Assembly (NCBI GenBank): GCA_965229645.1
Contig: OZ245893.1
Location: 2,728,001 to 2,792,000, forward strand
DNA from: CAXQZM01 sp965229645
GTDB taxonomy: Bacteria; Pseudomonadota; Alphaproteobacteria; UBA7985
DNA: 64,000 bases
Direction: 5' to 3'
Shown: piece after piece, positions 8,544 to 16,515 of the stretch
Numbering within the stretch: the stretch's first letter is position 1
Layout: every line of letters starts with the position of its first letter
Made by a program: the position numbers and the translations under genes
Notes under the pieces: model-generated
Databases searched by the model: none
Told to the model about the DNA's origin: nothing
The model's input: the letters and a program-made list of their open reading frames with translations, nothing else

Positions 8544-9725
8544 CTAAGTATTCAGTAAAGACGCAACACTATAAGACGTTGTGGGGACGACCATAACATC
8601 TGATATATCGGAGCTTGGAAACAAATCATGTTTGGTAGCAAAAACCAACAATTTGCAATCGCCTTTTCCTTTACTAGCCTTCTTTATTGACTCTGCGGCC
8701 TCTAATACTGTTTCAGTATTCCGCTGGACCCTCACAAAAACAGGCTTTCCCCCCATTTCAGATTTTAATAATCCATCTATTCCGCTATTTCTATGAACTG
8801 GAGTGTATTCAATTCCCGATAACGCTGTTAGAGCTTCTTCATTGTGAGTTAAATAAGAATCAATTCCATTTTTCATAAGAGACGAATTAGTTTCAACGGG
8901 ACTTTCCAATCTAGAATTTACCAAATCAACAGCATCAACTGAAATATCAAATCCAATCGCGTTTCTGTTAGCAAGATTTGCAGCAACTAAGGTTGTGCCA
9001 CTTCCACAAAAGGGGTCTAATACCCTGTCACCTTCGTCAGTAGAAATTTCAACTATGCGTTTTAATAACGCAATAGGCTTTTGCGTTGGATAGCCCACAC
9101 GCTCCTTAGCTTTTGGATTCAGGAAAGGAATTTCCCAGACATCTGATAATGGAACCCCCTTTTTGGCACCTCCTGTCACTACGTTCCCCTCTGTATCTGT
9201 AGCGTATACAACTTTATTTCTGTTATCGCGTGACCTCTTTTGCATGATTTGGTCTACATTGGTAGTTGGTGAATATTCTTGTAAAATCTGGTTGAATTTA
9301 AATTCAGAAGTTTTGGAATAGAAGAAAATATTTTGATGCGCTCCTAGCAACCCTTTGCGAGAATTTGACCACCTTTTGAAATACCAAATAATCTCTGATT
9401 GGAAATTTTCTTCTCCAAATACTTCGTCCATCACACCTCTTGCAAGATGAGAGCCAGACTTATCGCAATGAAAAAAAATACTCCCCGTGTTTTTCAATAC
9501 TCGCCTAGCCTGTTCTATTCTTTGCTTTAGAAAAGCTTGATATGACGTAGAATTTTCCCACGTATCATCAAACTTGAATTCTTTATCTCCACACTTCGTT
9601 TTGAGCTTATGTGATCTTTGAGTAAAAAAGGGAGGATCAATATAAACTAAATCAATAGAACTTTCTTCTATTTCTCCGAACAGCTCTAAACAGTCTCCGC
9701 ATTTAACAATTTTCTCAAGCTCCAT
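8544..9725 (-). CDS. DNA adenine-N6/cytosine-N4 methyltransferase of a type II R-M system
   Basis: A 393-residue amino-methyltransferase. Catalytic motif IV is DPPF (residues 30-33) and the AdoMet-binding motif FCGSGTT follows at 239-245. Motif IV before motif I is the beta-class order. YPTQKP ahead of motif I is also typical. The start at 9725 (MELEK) has AGGAG upstream and overlaps the endonuclease gene by 11 bp; a longer reading from 9743 is less likely. Base composition is far more AT-rich than the chromosome around it. It should protect host DNA from the endonuclease encoded upstream. Confidence 0.9.
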   Translation of the reverse strand: MELEKIVKCGDCLELFGEIEESSIDLVYIDPPFFTQRSHKLKTKCGDKEFKFDDTWENSTSYQAFLKQRIEQARRVLKNTGSIFFHCDKSGSHLARGVMDEVFGEENFQSEIIWYFKRWSNSRKGLLGAHQNIFFYSKTSEFKFNQILQEYSPTTNVDQIMQKRSRDNRNKVVYATDTEGNVVTGGAKKGVPLSDVWEIPFLNPKAKERVGYPTQKPIALLKRIVEISTDEGDRVLDPFCGSGTTLVAANLANRNAIGFDISVDAVDLVNSRLESPVETNSSLMKNGIDSYLTHNEEALTALSGIEYTPVHRNSGIDGLLKSEMGGKPVFVRVQRNTETVLEAAESIKKASKGKGDCKLLVFATKHDLFPSSDISDVMVVPTTSYSVASLLNT

Positions 9726-10344
9726 ATTCTCTCCTGTCTGCAATATTTTCTAATATCTTCTTTAAATCTACACCCGTATAATCGTGAATATAACTCCAAG
9801 CATTATCGCCATAATGATATTCACCCCCGACCCCTGCGTATAAAGTCTCCAAAGTTCGCTGAATTTTTTGAGCTTGTGTTCTGTTTGGATAATAGAACAT
9901 TACCCTGATTGGTTTAAATCCAGCTTCTTTGACAGTTTCCATGCGGGTATGCTCTTTGGTGATATGATCGCCATCAGTTGTAGCATCTCGCCACTTTATT
10001 TCGATTGCATCCTTCTCCAGAACCAAACAATCTATCTCAAAACTTTTGGGTCTTTGACCTCTTGTGTTAGGTATTCTCACACTTCCTGATTCGGGATACC
10101 GCTCCTTGAAACAGAGCTTGGCCGCTTCTTCAAGAAAGGAGCCTGCATATTTATAAAGAAATCGACCTTTGTTCTGGTAAACGTCAATCATTTCTCCTTC
10201 TTCAAAAGTGACGCCTAAGACTCGGTATATAAGAAAGTGGCTTCTATCGTCATCCTTCATTTCCCTCACTCGACTTTCGACCCTTCCTTTTAAAGTGTCT
10301 GCGTACTTCTCTGCCAATTCACTTATTTTATCTGAAATGCTCAT
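9715..10344 (-). CDS. Type II restriction endonuclease, ApaLI-like
   Basis: A 209-residue protein. From memory of the family it resembles ApaLI-type endonucleases (ApaLI cuts GTGCAC): the segments GRFLYKYAGSFLEEAA and KWRDATTDGDHITKEHTR look diagnostic. FEID (Asp105) and EIK (Glu115, Lys117) fit a PD-(D/E)xK nuclease core. It lies directly upstream of, and overlaps, the methyltransferase gene, as expected for a type II pair. AT-rich like its neighbours. Family assignment is fairly confident; the recognition sequence is only inferred from the family. Confidence 0.78.
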   Translation of the reverse strand: MSISDKISELAEKYADTLKGRVESRVREMKDDDRSHFLIYRVLGVTFEEGEMIDVYQNKGRFLYKYAGSFLEEAAKLCFKERYPESGSVRIPNTRGQRPKSFEIDCLVLEKDAIEIKWRDATTDGDHITKEHTRMETVKEAGFKPIRVMFYYPNRTQAQKIQRTLETLYAGVGGEYHYGDNAWSYIHDYTGVDLKKILENIADRREYGA

Positions 10345-10385
10345 ATCGAACGTTCAATGCTATAGTATGAATTATTAGCCATGCT

Positions 10386-10757
10386 CTATTTCACTCCATT
10401 GTTCTCTAAGACCCTTGTCAATCCACCCTTGAGTTCATGCAAGGGCCAAAGTCCTTGCCACTTCAAAGCATCAACCAGGTTCTCGTGCATTTCATGTAAA
10501 TGCCAGTTCAAATCTTGACTCTCACCTTCTTCTTTGAAGCGTTCACGCATTGCTTTGATTTGAGGAATTTTCCCTAATGACCATTCACTATCTAGTGCTT
10601 CTGCCATATGTATGAGGCTATCAAATTGGTCTGCCTCATTCAAAAGAGCCGCTAAGGCTGATTTTCTGGCTTTCAGCTTATCTTTCTCATTTCCCGCCAT
10701 AACTACAGCTCTGTATAGTTTCTCTGGTGTAGCCCCGCTAAATTCATTTTCAGTCAT
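10386..10757 (-). CDS. Hypothetical protein, first gene of the R-M set
   Basis: A 123-residue, mostly helical, charged protein that I do not recognise. AGGAG stands 5 bp before the ATG. It is 41 bp upstream of the endonuclease gene on the same strand and has the same low GC, so it probably entered with the R-M genes. No helix-turn-helix or catalytic motif is evident, so a controller role cannot be claimed from sequence. Confidence 0.6.
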   Translation of the reverse strand: MTENEFSGATPEKLYRAVVMAGNEKDKLKARKSALAALLNEADQFDSLIHMAEALDSEWSLGKIPQIKAMRERFKEEGESQDLNWHLHEMHENLVDALKWQGLWPLHELKGGLTRVLENNGVK

Positions 10758-10768
10758 TCATTCTCCTA

Positions 10769-11223
10769 TTATGCTGTTAATTGCTTATACATGAGCCGCT
10801 TTCCTACCATTCCTTCAAACATGGCTGTCATCTGGTCTAAAGTGTCCATGCCCCGAATATTATGGCGACACGCAAATTCATCTACATACCGCTGTAAGTG
10901 CTTTGGACTGATCTTATGAAAGGTGCCTTCGTGTGCTCGCTTCAACATAGACCAGAAACTTTCCATTCCGTTTGTATGGGCCATTCCACGCACATATTCA
11001 TGAACACTATGACAAACTGCCTCGTGGTTACGGGCAATACCTTTGTAGGCCCTAGCCTCATCAGTATATACAGTGGCACTCTCGCTGGTGTTTGCGCCTA
11101 CAAAGCCTTGGAGAGTCTCTGCATCCGTTGTTTCAACGACCTTAGCCCTAACTTGGTTAGTCTCACGATCTTTGACACCAACAACGGCAATTTTCCCCTC
11201 TTATTCACGTCTGATCTGTTGAT
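10769..11223 (-). pseudogene. IS1595-family transposase remnant (C-terminal half)
   Basis: Reading the minus strand from 11200 gives about 143 residues of an IS1595/ISXO2-type transposase: IAVVGVKDRETNQVRAKVV, then VYTDEARAY (second catalytic Asp) and MAHTNGMESFWSMLKR (catalytic Glu), ending at 10769. An in-frame TAA at 11201-11203 and loss of homology about 20 bp further on show that the N-terminal half is missing. The break is next to the start region of the IS1380-family element, which probably truncated it. Inactive as a transposase. Confidence 0.85.
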
Positions 11224-11300
11224 TTGTATGGCGTGACGCGGAAAAAGCTGTAGAATCAAGTGTTTAGAGACAGAAACAACAGCCAGAACCGAGCCACGCC

Positions 11301-12767
11301 ATGGGTGAAACACTAGCTCTATTCACAACATCATTCAACCGGAGTCTTTCCATGGAGAGCCGGGCCGAGCATCTGAGCGGAGATGGGGGAGCCATTGTGC
11401 AGCGCGAGCTGCTGGAGCGCTCAGGTATCATCTCGTGGCTGATGGCTCGGCTTGAGGATACGCGCCGTTCCCACCATGTAACCTATTCTTTGGCTGAACT
11501 CTTGCGCACGAGGCTTCTGCTTTTGGCTCAGGGTTGGCGTGATCAAGACGATGCTGATGCGCTGCGCTATGATCCAGCGTTTCGGCTGTCAACTTCGTGC
11601 AGGCGCAGCACAACGCCTCTGGACCAAGAGCGCCATCTACCCTCGCAACCTACCTTGTCGCGGTTGCTTGATTTGCTCTTCAGCGAAGCCAACCTTCAGG
11701 TCTTACGCGAGAGCGTGGCGGAACTGACTGGCCGTCGCCTGCGGGCCGAGCGTCGGGGACACCGTCCTCGGTATCTGACCCTTGATGTGGACAGTCTGCC
11801 CATCGAGGTGCATGGTAAGCAGCCTGGTTCAGCCTGGAATGGGCACTATCGTCAGCGCATGTATCACCCGATCATTGCTGGCATTGCCGAGACTGGCGAT
11901 TTGCTGGACGCACGACTTCGCAAGGGCAGTGTCCACACCGCCGACGGAGCGCTCAGCTTCATTCTGGAGCTGATTGATCGTGCGAAGACGAAGCTGTGTC
12001 AGGTAGCGATGGTTCGGATGGATGCGGGCTTTCCAGAAGCGAAAGTGCTGAGCGGGTTGGATGAGCGCGGTATCTCCTACGTGGCGCGATTGTGCAATAA
12101 CAAGGCCCTGGACCGACTAGCCGCCCCGCATATGAAGCGCCCAGAAGGATGCCCAACAGCTGATGGCGGGGAGCAGTTTTATGAGATGGAGTATCAAGCC
12201 AAGTCATGGTCGAAGGCGCGGCGGGTCGTTCTGGTTGTCGTCGAGCGACCAGGCCAGTTGTTGCTGGATCGCTTCTGGCTGATCACCAACCTCACACAAG
12301 ATCATATGCCTGGCCCAGACCTGCTGGCGCTTTACCGCAAACGCGGCGCAGCCGAAAACAGCTTCGGTGAGTTGATGGACGTGCTGGGGCCGACCCTGTC
12401 ATCGACAGTGCGGACCAGGAAGGACACTAAAGGCTCCTCTCCGTCCTCCCCATCCAAGCCCGAAGCTGAGGCTGAGATCAAGGCTGAAGCTGAGATCAAG
12501 GCTGAAGCTGAGGCCTTCGCCCGTAACGAAGCCCTTCTGCTACTCAATCTGCTGGCTTACGGTCTGTTGCATGCTGGTCGACGGTGCATGGAAACTGCCA
12601 CGCGCACTGGTTGGAGCCTGCGCCGCTATCGTGAACGCGTGCTCTCGATCGGTGCCCGAATCACCATCCATGCCCGCCGCGCAATCCTAATCGTTGCCCA
12701 AAGTGCACAGCGCTTCTGGAGCCTGATATGGCCAGCCATCAACCGCATGGCATGGCCACCCCCATAA
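11301..12767 (+). mobile_element. IS1380-family transposase
   Basis: A 488-residue DDE transposase of the IS1380 family, apparently full length. Catalytic region segments are LTLDVDSLPIEVHG (first Asp), VRMDAGFPEAK (second Asp) and YRKRGAAENSFGELMD (Glu with the YREK-like signature). GC is near that of the chromosome, unlike the AT-rich R-M genes beside it. Between the DDE core and the C-terminal helices is an odd low-complexity linker made by an 18-bp tandem DNA repeat (about 12463-12510) giving EAEAEIKAEAEIK. I could not define both terminal inverted repeats; the element probably runs from about 11220 to about 13020. Confidence 0.85.
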
Positions 12768-13020
12768 AATCAGAGCGCAAAATAGACTGTCCTGAAAAAC
12801 TTGTCGCCCACCTCGATGATCTGGCGACCCATTACCCCTGCGCCAACGAAGCAAAAAACACCCCAGATACTCAATCCTGTTCCCAAATTTACGCCACAAT
12901 GAACCAAGGACCCTCAACAAATCGTTCGATGCTCAAAATCTACAACGCATCCTGCCTCAAAACCTCGCCTAAACCCGATCTCGTTCCAAAATTTGCCACC
13001 TTCATGAATAAGGCAGGCTA
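12768..13020. other. Downstream part of the IS1380-like element, no gene supported
   Basis: Between the transposase stop and the right direct repeat. A 97-codon frame (12728-13021) crosses it but begins inside the transposase and has no recognisable motif, so it is not called. The segment ends at GGCAGGCTAA directly against the repeat, so the right end of the IS or island is probably here. Confidence 0.5.
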
Positions 13021-13159
13021 AGGATGAGCACTGTTGGGGACGTCTATACTCGCGCTTCGACACCGGTTGGTCACTAGGTTTCGGTCACTAGGTTAGCGTA
13101 TCTTTTCGTTGGGTTGATTTTGTCGTTGGGATCAGGACCAATTTGCCAACGTATTTTTT
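13021..13159. repeat. Right copy of 139-bp direct repeat bracketing the R-M/IS island
   Basis: Partner of 8369-8507. This copy is continuous with the intact oxidoreductase gene: its inner part supplies the last 23 codons and the stop (13088-13090), and the remainder is 3' flank. It is therefore likely the ancestral junction, or the copy that restored the gene end. Confidence 0.9.
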
Positions 13160-14209
13160 TGCCAGAAAATCCTCCTGCGCTTGGGCCATGTGCGCGAGGG
13201 GGTAGGTTTTGGCGACGAGGGGGCGGATCTCGCCGCGTTCGATGTAGGAAATCAGATTTTTGAACACCTGAACTGGCTGAAACGTCGCGCCCAGCAGGCT
13301 GAGGTCCTTGAGGTACAAGTCCCGCACATCCAGATCGACAATGGGCCCGCCGATGGCCCCCGACGCCACGTAGCGTCCGCCGCGCCTGAGCGCGCCGATC
13401 AGTCCCGCAAAGCCTGCGCCCGCAACCAGGTCCACCGCCACATCGACGCTCTCTGCGCCCAGGTCCGCGACCAAATCGGCGTTACGGTCCACGACCTGGT
13501 CTGCGCCCAGGTCCAGGAGCGGGCCGTGCTTGGCTGCTGACGCGACGGCGATCACCTGCGCCCCGCGCCGCTTGGCCAGTTGAATGGCGGCCGAGCCGAC
13601 CCCGCCGCTAGCCCCAGTAATAAGGACGCGTTCGGCGCCCACCTGCGCACGCTCCAGCATGCCTTCGGCGGTGGAATAGGCGCAGGGGATCGAGGCAAGC
13701 TCGGCGTCGGTCCAGTCGCACTCCACAGCGAACGTCTCGCTGGCGCGAATCGCCACATAGTCGGCGAAGGCACCGGCGCATTCTGATCCCATGGTCCAGC
13801 AGGCCATGGGGCTCGGGTCATCGGGGTCGGCCTGCATGGTGCGGGTCAGCACCCGCTCGCCCACGCGCGCGGGGTCAACGCCCGCGCCCACCTCGACGAT
13901 GTGGCCGCAGCAGTCGGCGCCTTGGATCAGGGGAAAGGGCAAGGACCGCCCATTCCAGGCCGCGTCGCCAGGGTCAACATGGTCGATGCCCGCCGCGCCG
14001 CCGCTGGCCGTCTCTTCGCGCACTGCCTTCGAATACCAGCCGATGCGGGTGTTGATGTCCGTATTGTTGATCCCCGCTGCCGCGACCTGGATCAAAACCT
14101 CGCCAGGCCCTGGGTGCGGCGTCGGCACCCCGTCGCGATAGGCGAGTTGATCGACCCCGCCGTGGCCGAGGGTAAGCATGGCGCGCATGGTTTTTGGGAT
14201 GGTCGTCAT
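13088..14209 (-). CDS. Zinc-type alcohol dehydrogenase / NADPH:quinone oxidoreductase-like (MDR superfamily)
   Basis: A 373-residue medium-chain dehydrogenase/reductase. The GroES-like N-terminal half includes PGPGEVLIQVAAAGINNTDINTRIGWY and GADCCGHIVEVG. The Rossmann half carries the dinucleotide motif VLITGASGGVGSAAIQLAKRRG. Similar proteins act on quinones, enones or short alcohols with NADPH; the substrate here is unknown. The last 23 codons lie inside the direct repeat at the island border, so the C-terminus (QRKDTLT) may differ from relatives. AAGGCGAG upstream of the ATG is a fair ribosome site. Confidence 0.85.
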   Translation of the reverse strand: MTTIPKTMRAMLTLGHGGVDQLAYRDGVPTPHPGPGEVLIQVAAAGINNTDINTRIGWYSKAVREETASGGAAGIDHVDPGDAAWNGRSLPFPLIQGADCCGHIVEVGAGVDPARVGERVLTRTMQADPDDPSPMACWTMGSECAGAFADYVAIRASETFAVECDWTDAELASIPCAYSTAEGMLERAQVGAERVLITGASGGVGSAAIQLAKRRGAQVIAVASAAKHGPLLDLGADQVVDRNADLVADLGAESVDVAVDLVAGAGFAGLIGALRRGGRYVASGAIGGPIVDLDVRDLYLKDLSLLGATFQPVQVFKNLISYIERGEIRPLVAKTYPLAHMAQAQEDFLAKKYVGKLVLIPTTKSTQRKDTLT

Positions 14210-14241
14210 AGACTCGCCTTATGATAAGTTCGGGGGGGAGG

Positions 14242-15021
14242 TCAAAGCGGTTGGCGCCGCCAACTTAAGCGCAGTAGCTGCAGCGGCAAGGGGCGGACAT
14301 AGGCTGGACTGCCAAGGGGCAGGCGCGTGAGGGCGCGCAACCAACGGCGCACCAGGTGCGCCGTGGCACTTAGGGCGAACAGGGGCTGGCTAAGCTCGGT
14401 TTGGGACCCGAGTTCGCGCGCGCGATCCAGGTGCATCTGCGCCTGCGCCGCCAAGTCGGCCACCGTATCGGCGGGGGCGTCGTGCCAGCCCGCCAGCCCG
14501 CGCAGGGTCTGCGCTTGCCCCCCCGCCAGGGCGCGGGCCAGGCCGACGAACCCGAAGGCGCAGCCCAGGTGATTGGCAAGGCCCTCGTGCCCCGCAAGCC
14601 CCAGGGCGCGGCCCTGGGCCACCAGCAAACTGCCGCTGGTCTGCGCCAGGTAAGCGCGCAGGGCTTCCATAGTCGCGAACGGTTCCTGGCATAGGTCCGC
14701 CTCGCGGCCGTCGATCATGCGGTTCAAGGCCCGCAGGTCGAGCGTGTCGGCGCTGGTCGCTATGGTGGCCAGCGCCTTGGCGACCTGGTGGCCCTGCGCG
14801 CGGGCGCTGGTCCCTAGGCTCGCCACCACATCGCGCCACCATTGCAGGCGGATGCGGCCGAGATCGGCGTTCGTGACGCGCTGGGCAGTGCGCGCCAGTT
14901 CGAGATTGAAGGCCGCCAAAGCCAGGAGGCTAGGTTGCGCGGGGAGAGGGGCGCAGAGGGCCAAGTGGAAACGGTCCAGATCCTGCGCGCGCACCTGCGC
15001 CGCGCAGTAATCAAGGTTCAT
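14242..15021 (-). CDS. Squalene/phytoene synthase-family protein
   Basis: A 259-residue all-helical protein of the squalene/phytoene synthase fold. It has LAALAFNLELARTAQRV-like and LGRIRLQWWRDVV segments near the N-terminus and FVGLARAL in the middle. It lies in the Sec operon after the Mth938-like gene, overlapping it by 4 bp. In this setting the protein resembles the NDUFAF6-like branch, involved in complex I assembly in mitochondria, more than a carotenoid enzyme; its second Asp-rich motif (DxxxD) is not obvious. No carotenoid genes are near, so a complex I assembly role is more likely than isoprenoid synthesis, but this is inference. Confidence 0.78.
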   Translation of the reverse strand: MNLDYCAAQVRAQDLDRFHLALCAPLPAQPSLLALAAFNLELARTAQRVTNADLGRIRLQWWRDVVASLGTSARAQGHQVAKALATIATSADTLDLRALNRMIDGREADLCQEPFATMEALRAYLAQTSGSLLVAQGRALGLAGHEGLANHLGCAFGFVGLARALAGGQAQTLRGLAGWHDAPADTVADLAAQAQMHLDRARELGSQTELSQPLFALSATAHLVRRWLRALTRLPLGSPAYVRPLPLQLLRLSWRRQPL

Positions 15022-15395
15022 TGAGGGAAAAGCAGCGCGCCGATGCTACGGCCATCGAGCACAAGCACGTTGAAGGTGCGGCAGCCAGCGCCCGTATTCA
15101 TGGGCTCGCAATGCAGGCCAGCGGCCTTCAGCGCCTCCTTGGCGGGCCTGGGAACGCGGGCCACGGTTGCGCCGGTTCCGACCAGCAACACGTCAAGAGC
15201 TGTGGCTTGGGCGAGGATTTCGGGCGGCCAGTTGCTGCCATCGAGATCCTGCACACGGGCAAGGCGCGGGCAGGTAATGCCCGTCGGCAGCAAGCAGACC
15301 GTGCCGTCAAACCAGCGACCATTGAGGCGAAAACCGCCGTCGCCGTAAGCCTCAACCTGGAGGGTTTGGCGGTCAGGTTCGGGCATGATGTCCAT
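15018..15395 (-). CDS. Mth938-like (DUF498/NDUFAF3-type) protein
   Basis: A 125-residue protein of the Mth938/DUF498 family with the usual core (DVLLVGTGATVARVP, then LHCEPMNTGAGCRTFNVLV). Its mitochondrial homologue NDUFAF3 is a complex I assembly factor that pairs with NDUFAF4. It sits between secF and the phytoene-synthase-like gene, itself NDUFAF6-like, which is the common alphaproteobacterial order. An alternative ATG lies three codons in. Confidence 0.85.
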   Translation of the reverse strand: MDIMPEPDRQTLQVEAYGDGGFRLNGRWFDGTVCLLPTGITCPRLARVQDLDGSNWPPEILAQATALDVLLVGTGATVARVPRPAKEALKAAGLHCEPMNTGAGCRTFNVLVLDGRSIGALLFPQ

Positions 15396-15405
15396 GGGCG
15401 GGAGC

Positions 15406-16503
15406 TTAAGCCGATTTCTTGCGCTTCCGAGGTTTGCCTTTGGTGCGTTTGGGGGCCGAGCCTTGATTGAGGGTGTCCCCGTCCAGATCCTCGACGCTCG
15501 TATCTTCCACTTGTGAGGCCCAGGCGAGGGCGGCGTCGTCCATCTCCGCCAAATTGATGTTTTTGCGTTCGAACACCTTGGACGAAAGGCCCATGACCTT
15601 CAGCAAGGGGGTGGCCAGGAACAGGGAAGAGTACGTTCCAATGAGGACGCCCCAGATCAGCGCGCTCGAAAACTCCCGCACGTCCGCGCCCGCAAGCCAG
15701 AACAGCATGAGCAGCGCCAGCAGGGTCGTGACCGACGTCATGATCGTGCGCGAAAGGGTGCGGTTGAGGGACCGATTGAGCAAGCTGGTAAGCGGTTTGT
15801 CGGGGGACTTGCGCATTTCCTCGCGAATGCGATCGAACACCACGACCGTATCGTTGATGGAGTAGCCCGCGATGGTGAGAATCGCCGCCACCACCTCTAG
15901 GTTCAGTTCCATTTGCAGGAGCGCGAATAGCCCCAGGGTCGTCAAAGCGTCGTGGAACAGGGCGACCAGGGCCGCGACCGAAAAGCGCCACTCAAAGCGG
16001 ATGGCGATATAGACCGCGATCCCGGCAAGGGCGATCAAAACCGCCAGAATCGCCCGATTTTGCAGTTCGCCCGAGACTTGGCCGCCGATGGTTTCGAAAG
16101 TGATGCGCGGGTCATCGGCGTCGAGGGCGAGGGCGCGCAAAGCATCGGCGCGGCGCTGGGCATTGAAATCGGCCTCGACCAGGCCCGAGGCGGCGAGTTG
16201 CGCGGCTTCGGGTTGGGGCATGATAAAGCGGGCGTTGTCGCCGAAGGCCTGGACTTCGACGCCCGCCAGGAAGGGGTCGGCCCCCTGGATCGCGCCCTGC
16301 ATATCCACCAAGGTCTGCCCTGGGGCGCGGGGAACCGTCACCTGGGTGCCGCCCAAAAAGTCGATGCCAAAGTTGAGCCCTGGCGCGACGAGCAGGACCA
16401 GCGAGGCCAGCACGAGCAGGGCCGACACCGCCAGCGTGGTCCTTTGCGCCGATAGGAACGGCACCGCGGTTTCGCGCGCCAGGGGGTTGAAATAGAGTTG
16501 CAT
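15406..16503 (-). CDS. secF: Protein translocase subunit SecF
   Basis: A 365-residue inner-membrane protein with six predicted membrane segments. LNFGIDFLGGTQV after the first segment and ILTIAGYSINDTVVVFDRIRE in the fourth are SecF hallmarks. With SecD it pulls secreted proteins through SecYEG using proton motive force. It lies 12 bp after secD. A Lys/Arg-rich cytoplasmic tail (about the last 60 residues, ending PRKRKKSA) is longer than in E. coli. Confidence 0.96.
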   Translation of the reverse strand: MQLYFNPLARETAVPFLSAQRTTLAVSALLVLASLVLLVAPGLNFGIDFLGGTQVTVPRAPGQTLVDMQGAIQGADPFLAGVEVQAFGDNARFIMPQPEAAQLAASGLVEADFNAQRRADALRALALDADDPRITFETIGGQVSGELQNRAILAVLIALAGIAVYIAIRFEWRFSVAALVALFHDALTTLGLFALLQMELNLEVVAAILTIAGYSINDTVVVFDRIREEMRKSPDKPLTSLLNRSLNRTLSRTIMTSVTTLLALLMLFWLAGADVREFSSALIWGVLIGTYSSLFLATPLLKVMGLSSKVFERKNINLAEMDDAALAWASQVEDTSVEDLDGDTLNQGSAPKRTKGKPRKRKKSA

Positions 16504-16515
16504 AGACCGTCTCCC

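Noticed and set aside
12728..13021. 97-codon frame after the IS1380-type transposase
   Set aside because: Starts inside the transposase gene, shows no motif and ends at the repeat border; treated as non-coding part of the element.
8369..13159. Integrase-mediated att sites for the R-M island
   Set aside because: No integrase or recombinase other than transposases is present. 139 bp at 92% identity is long for att repeats, so long target duplication is preferred.
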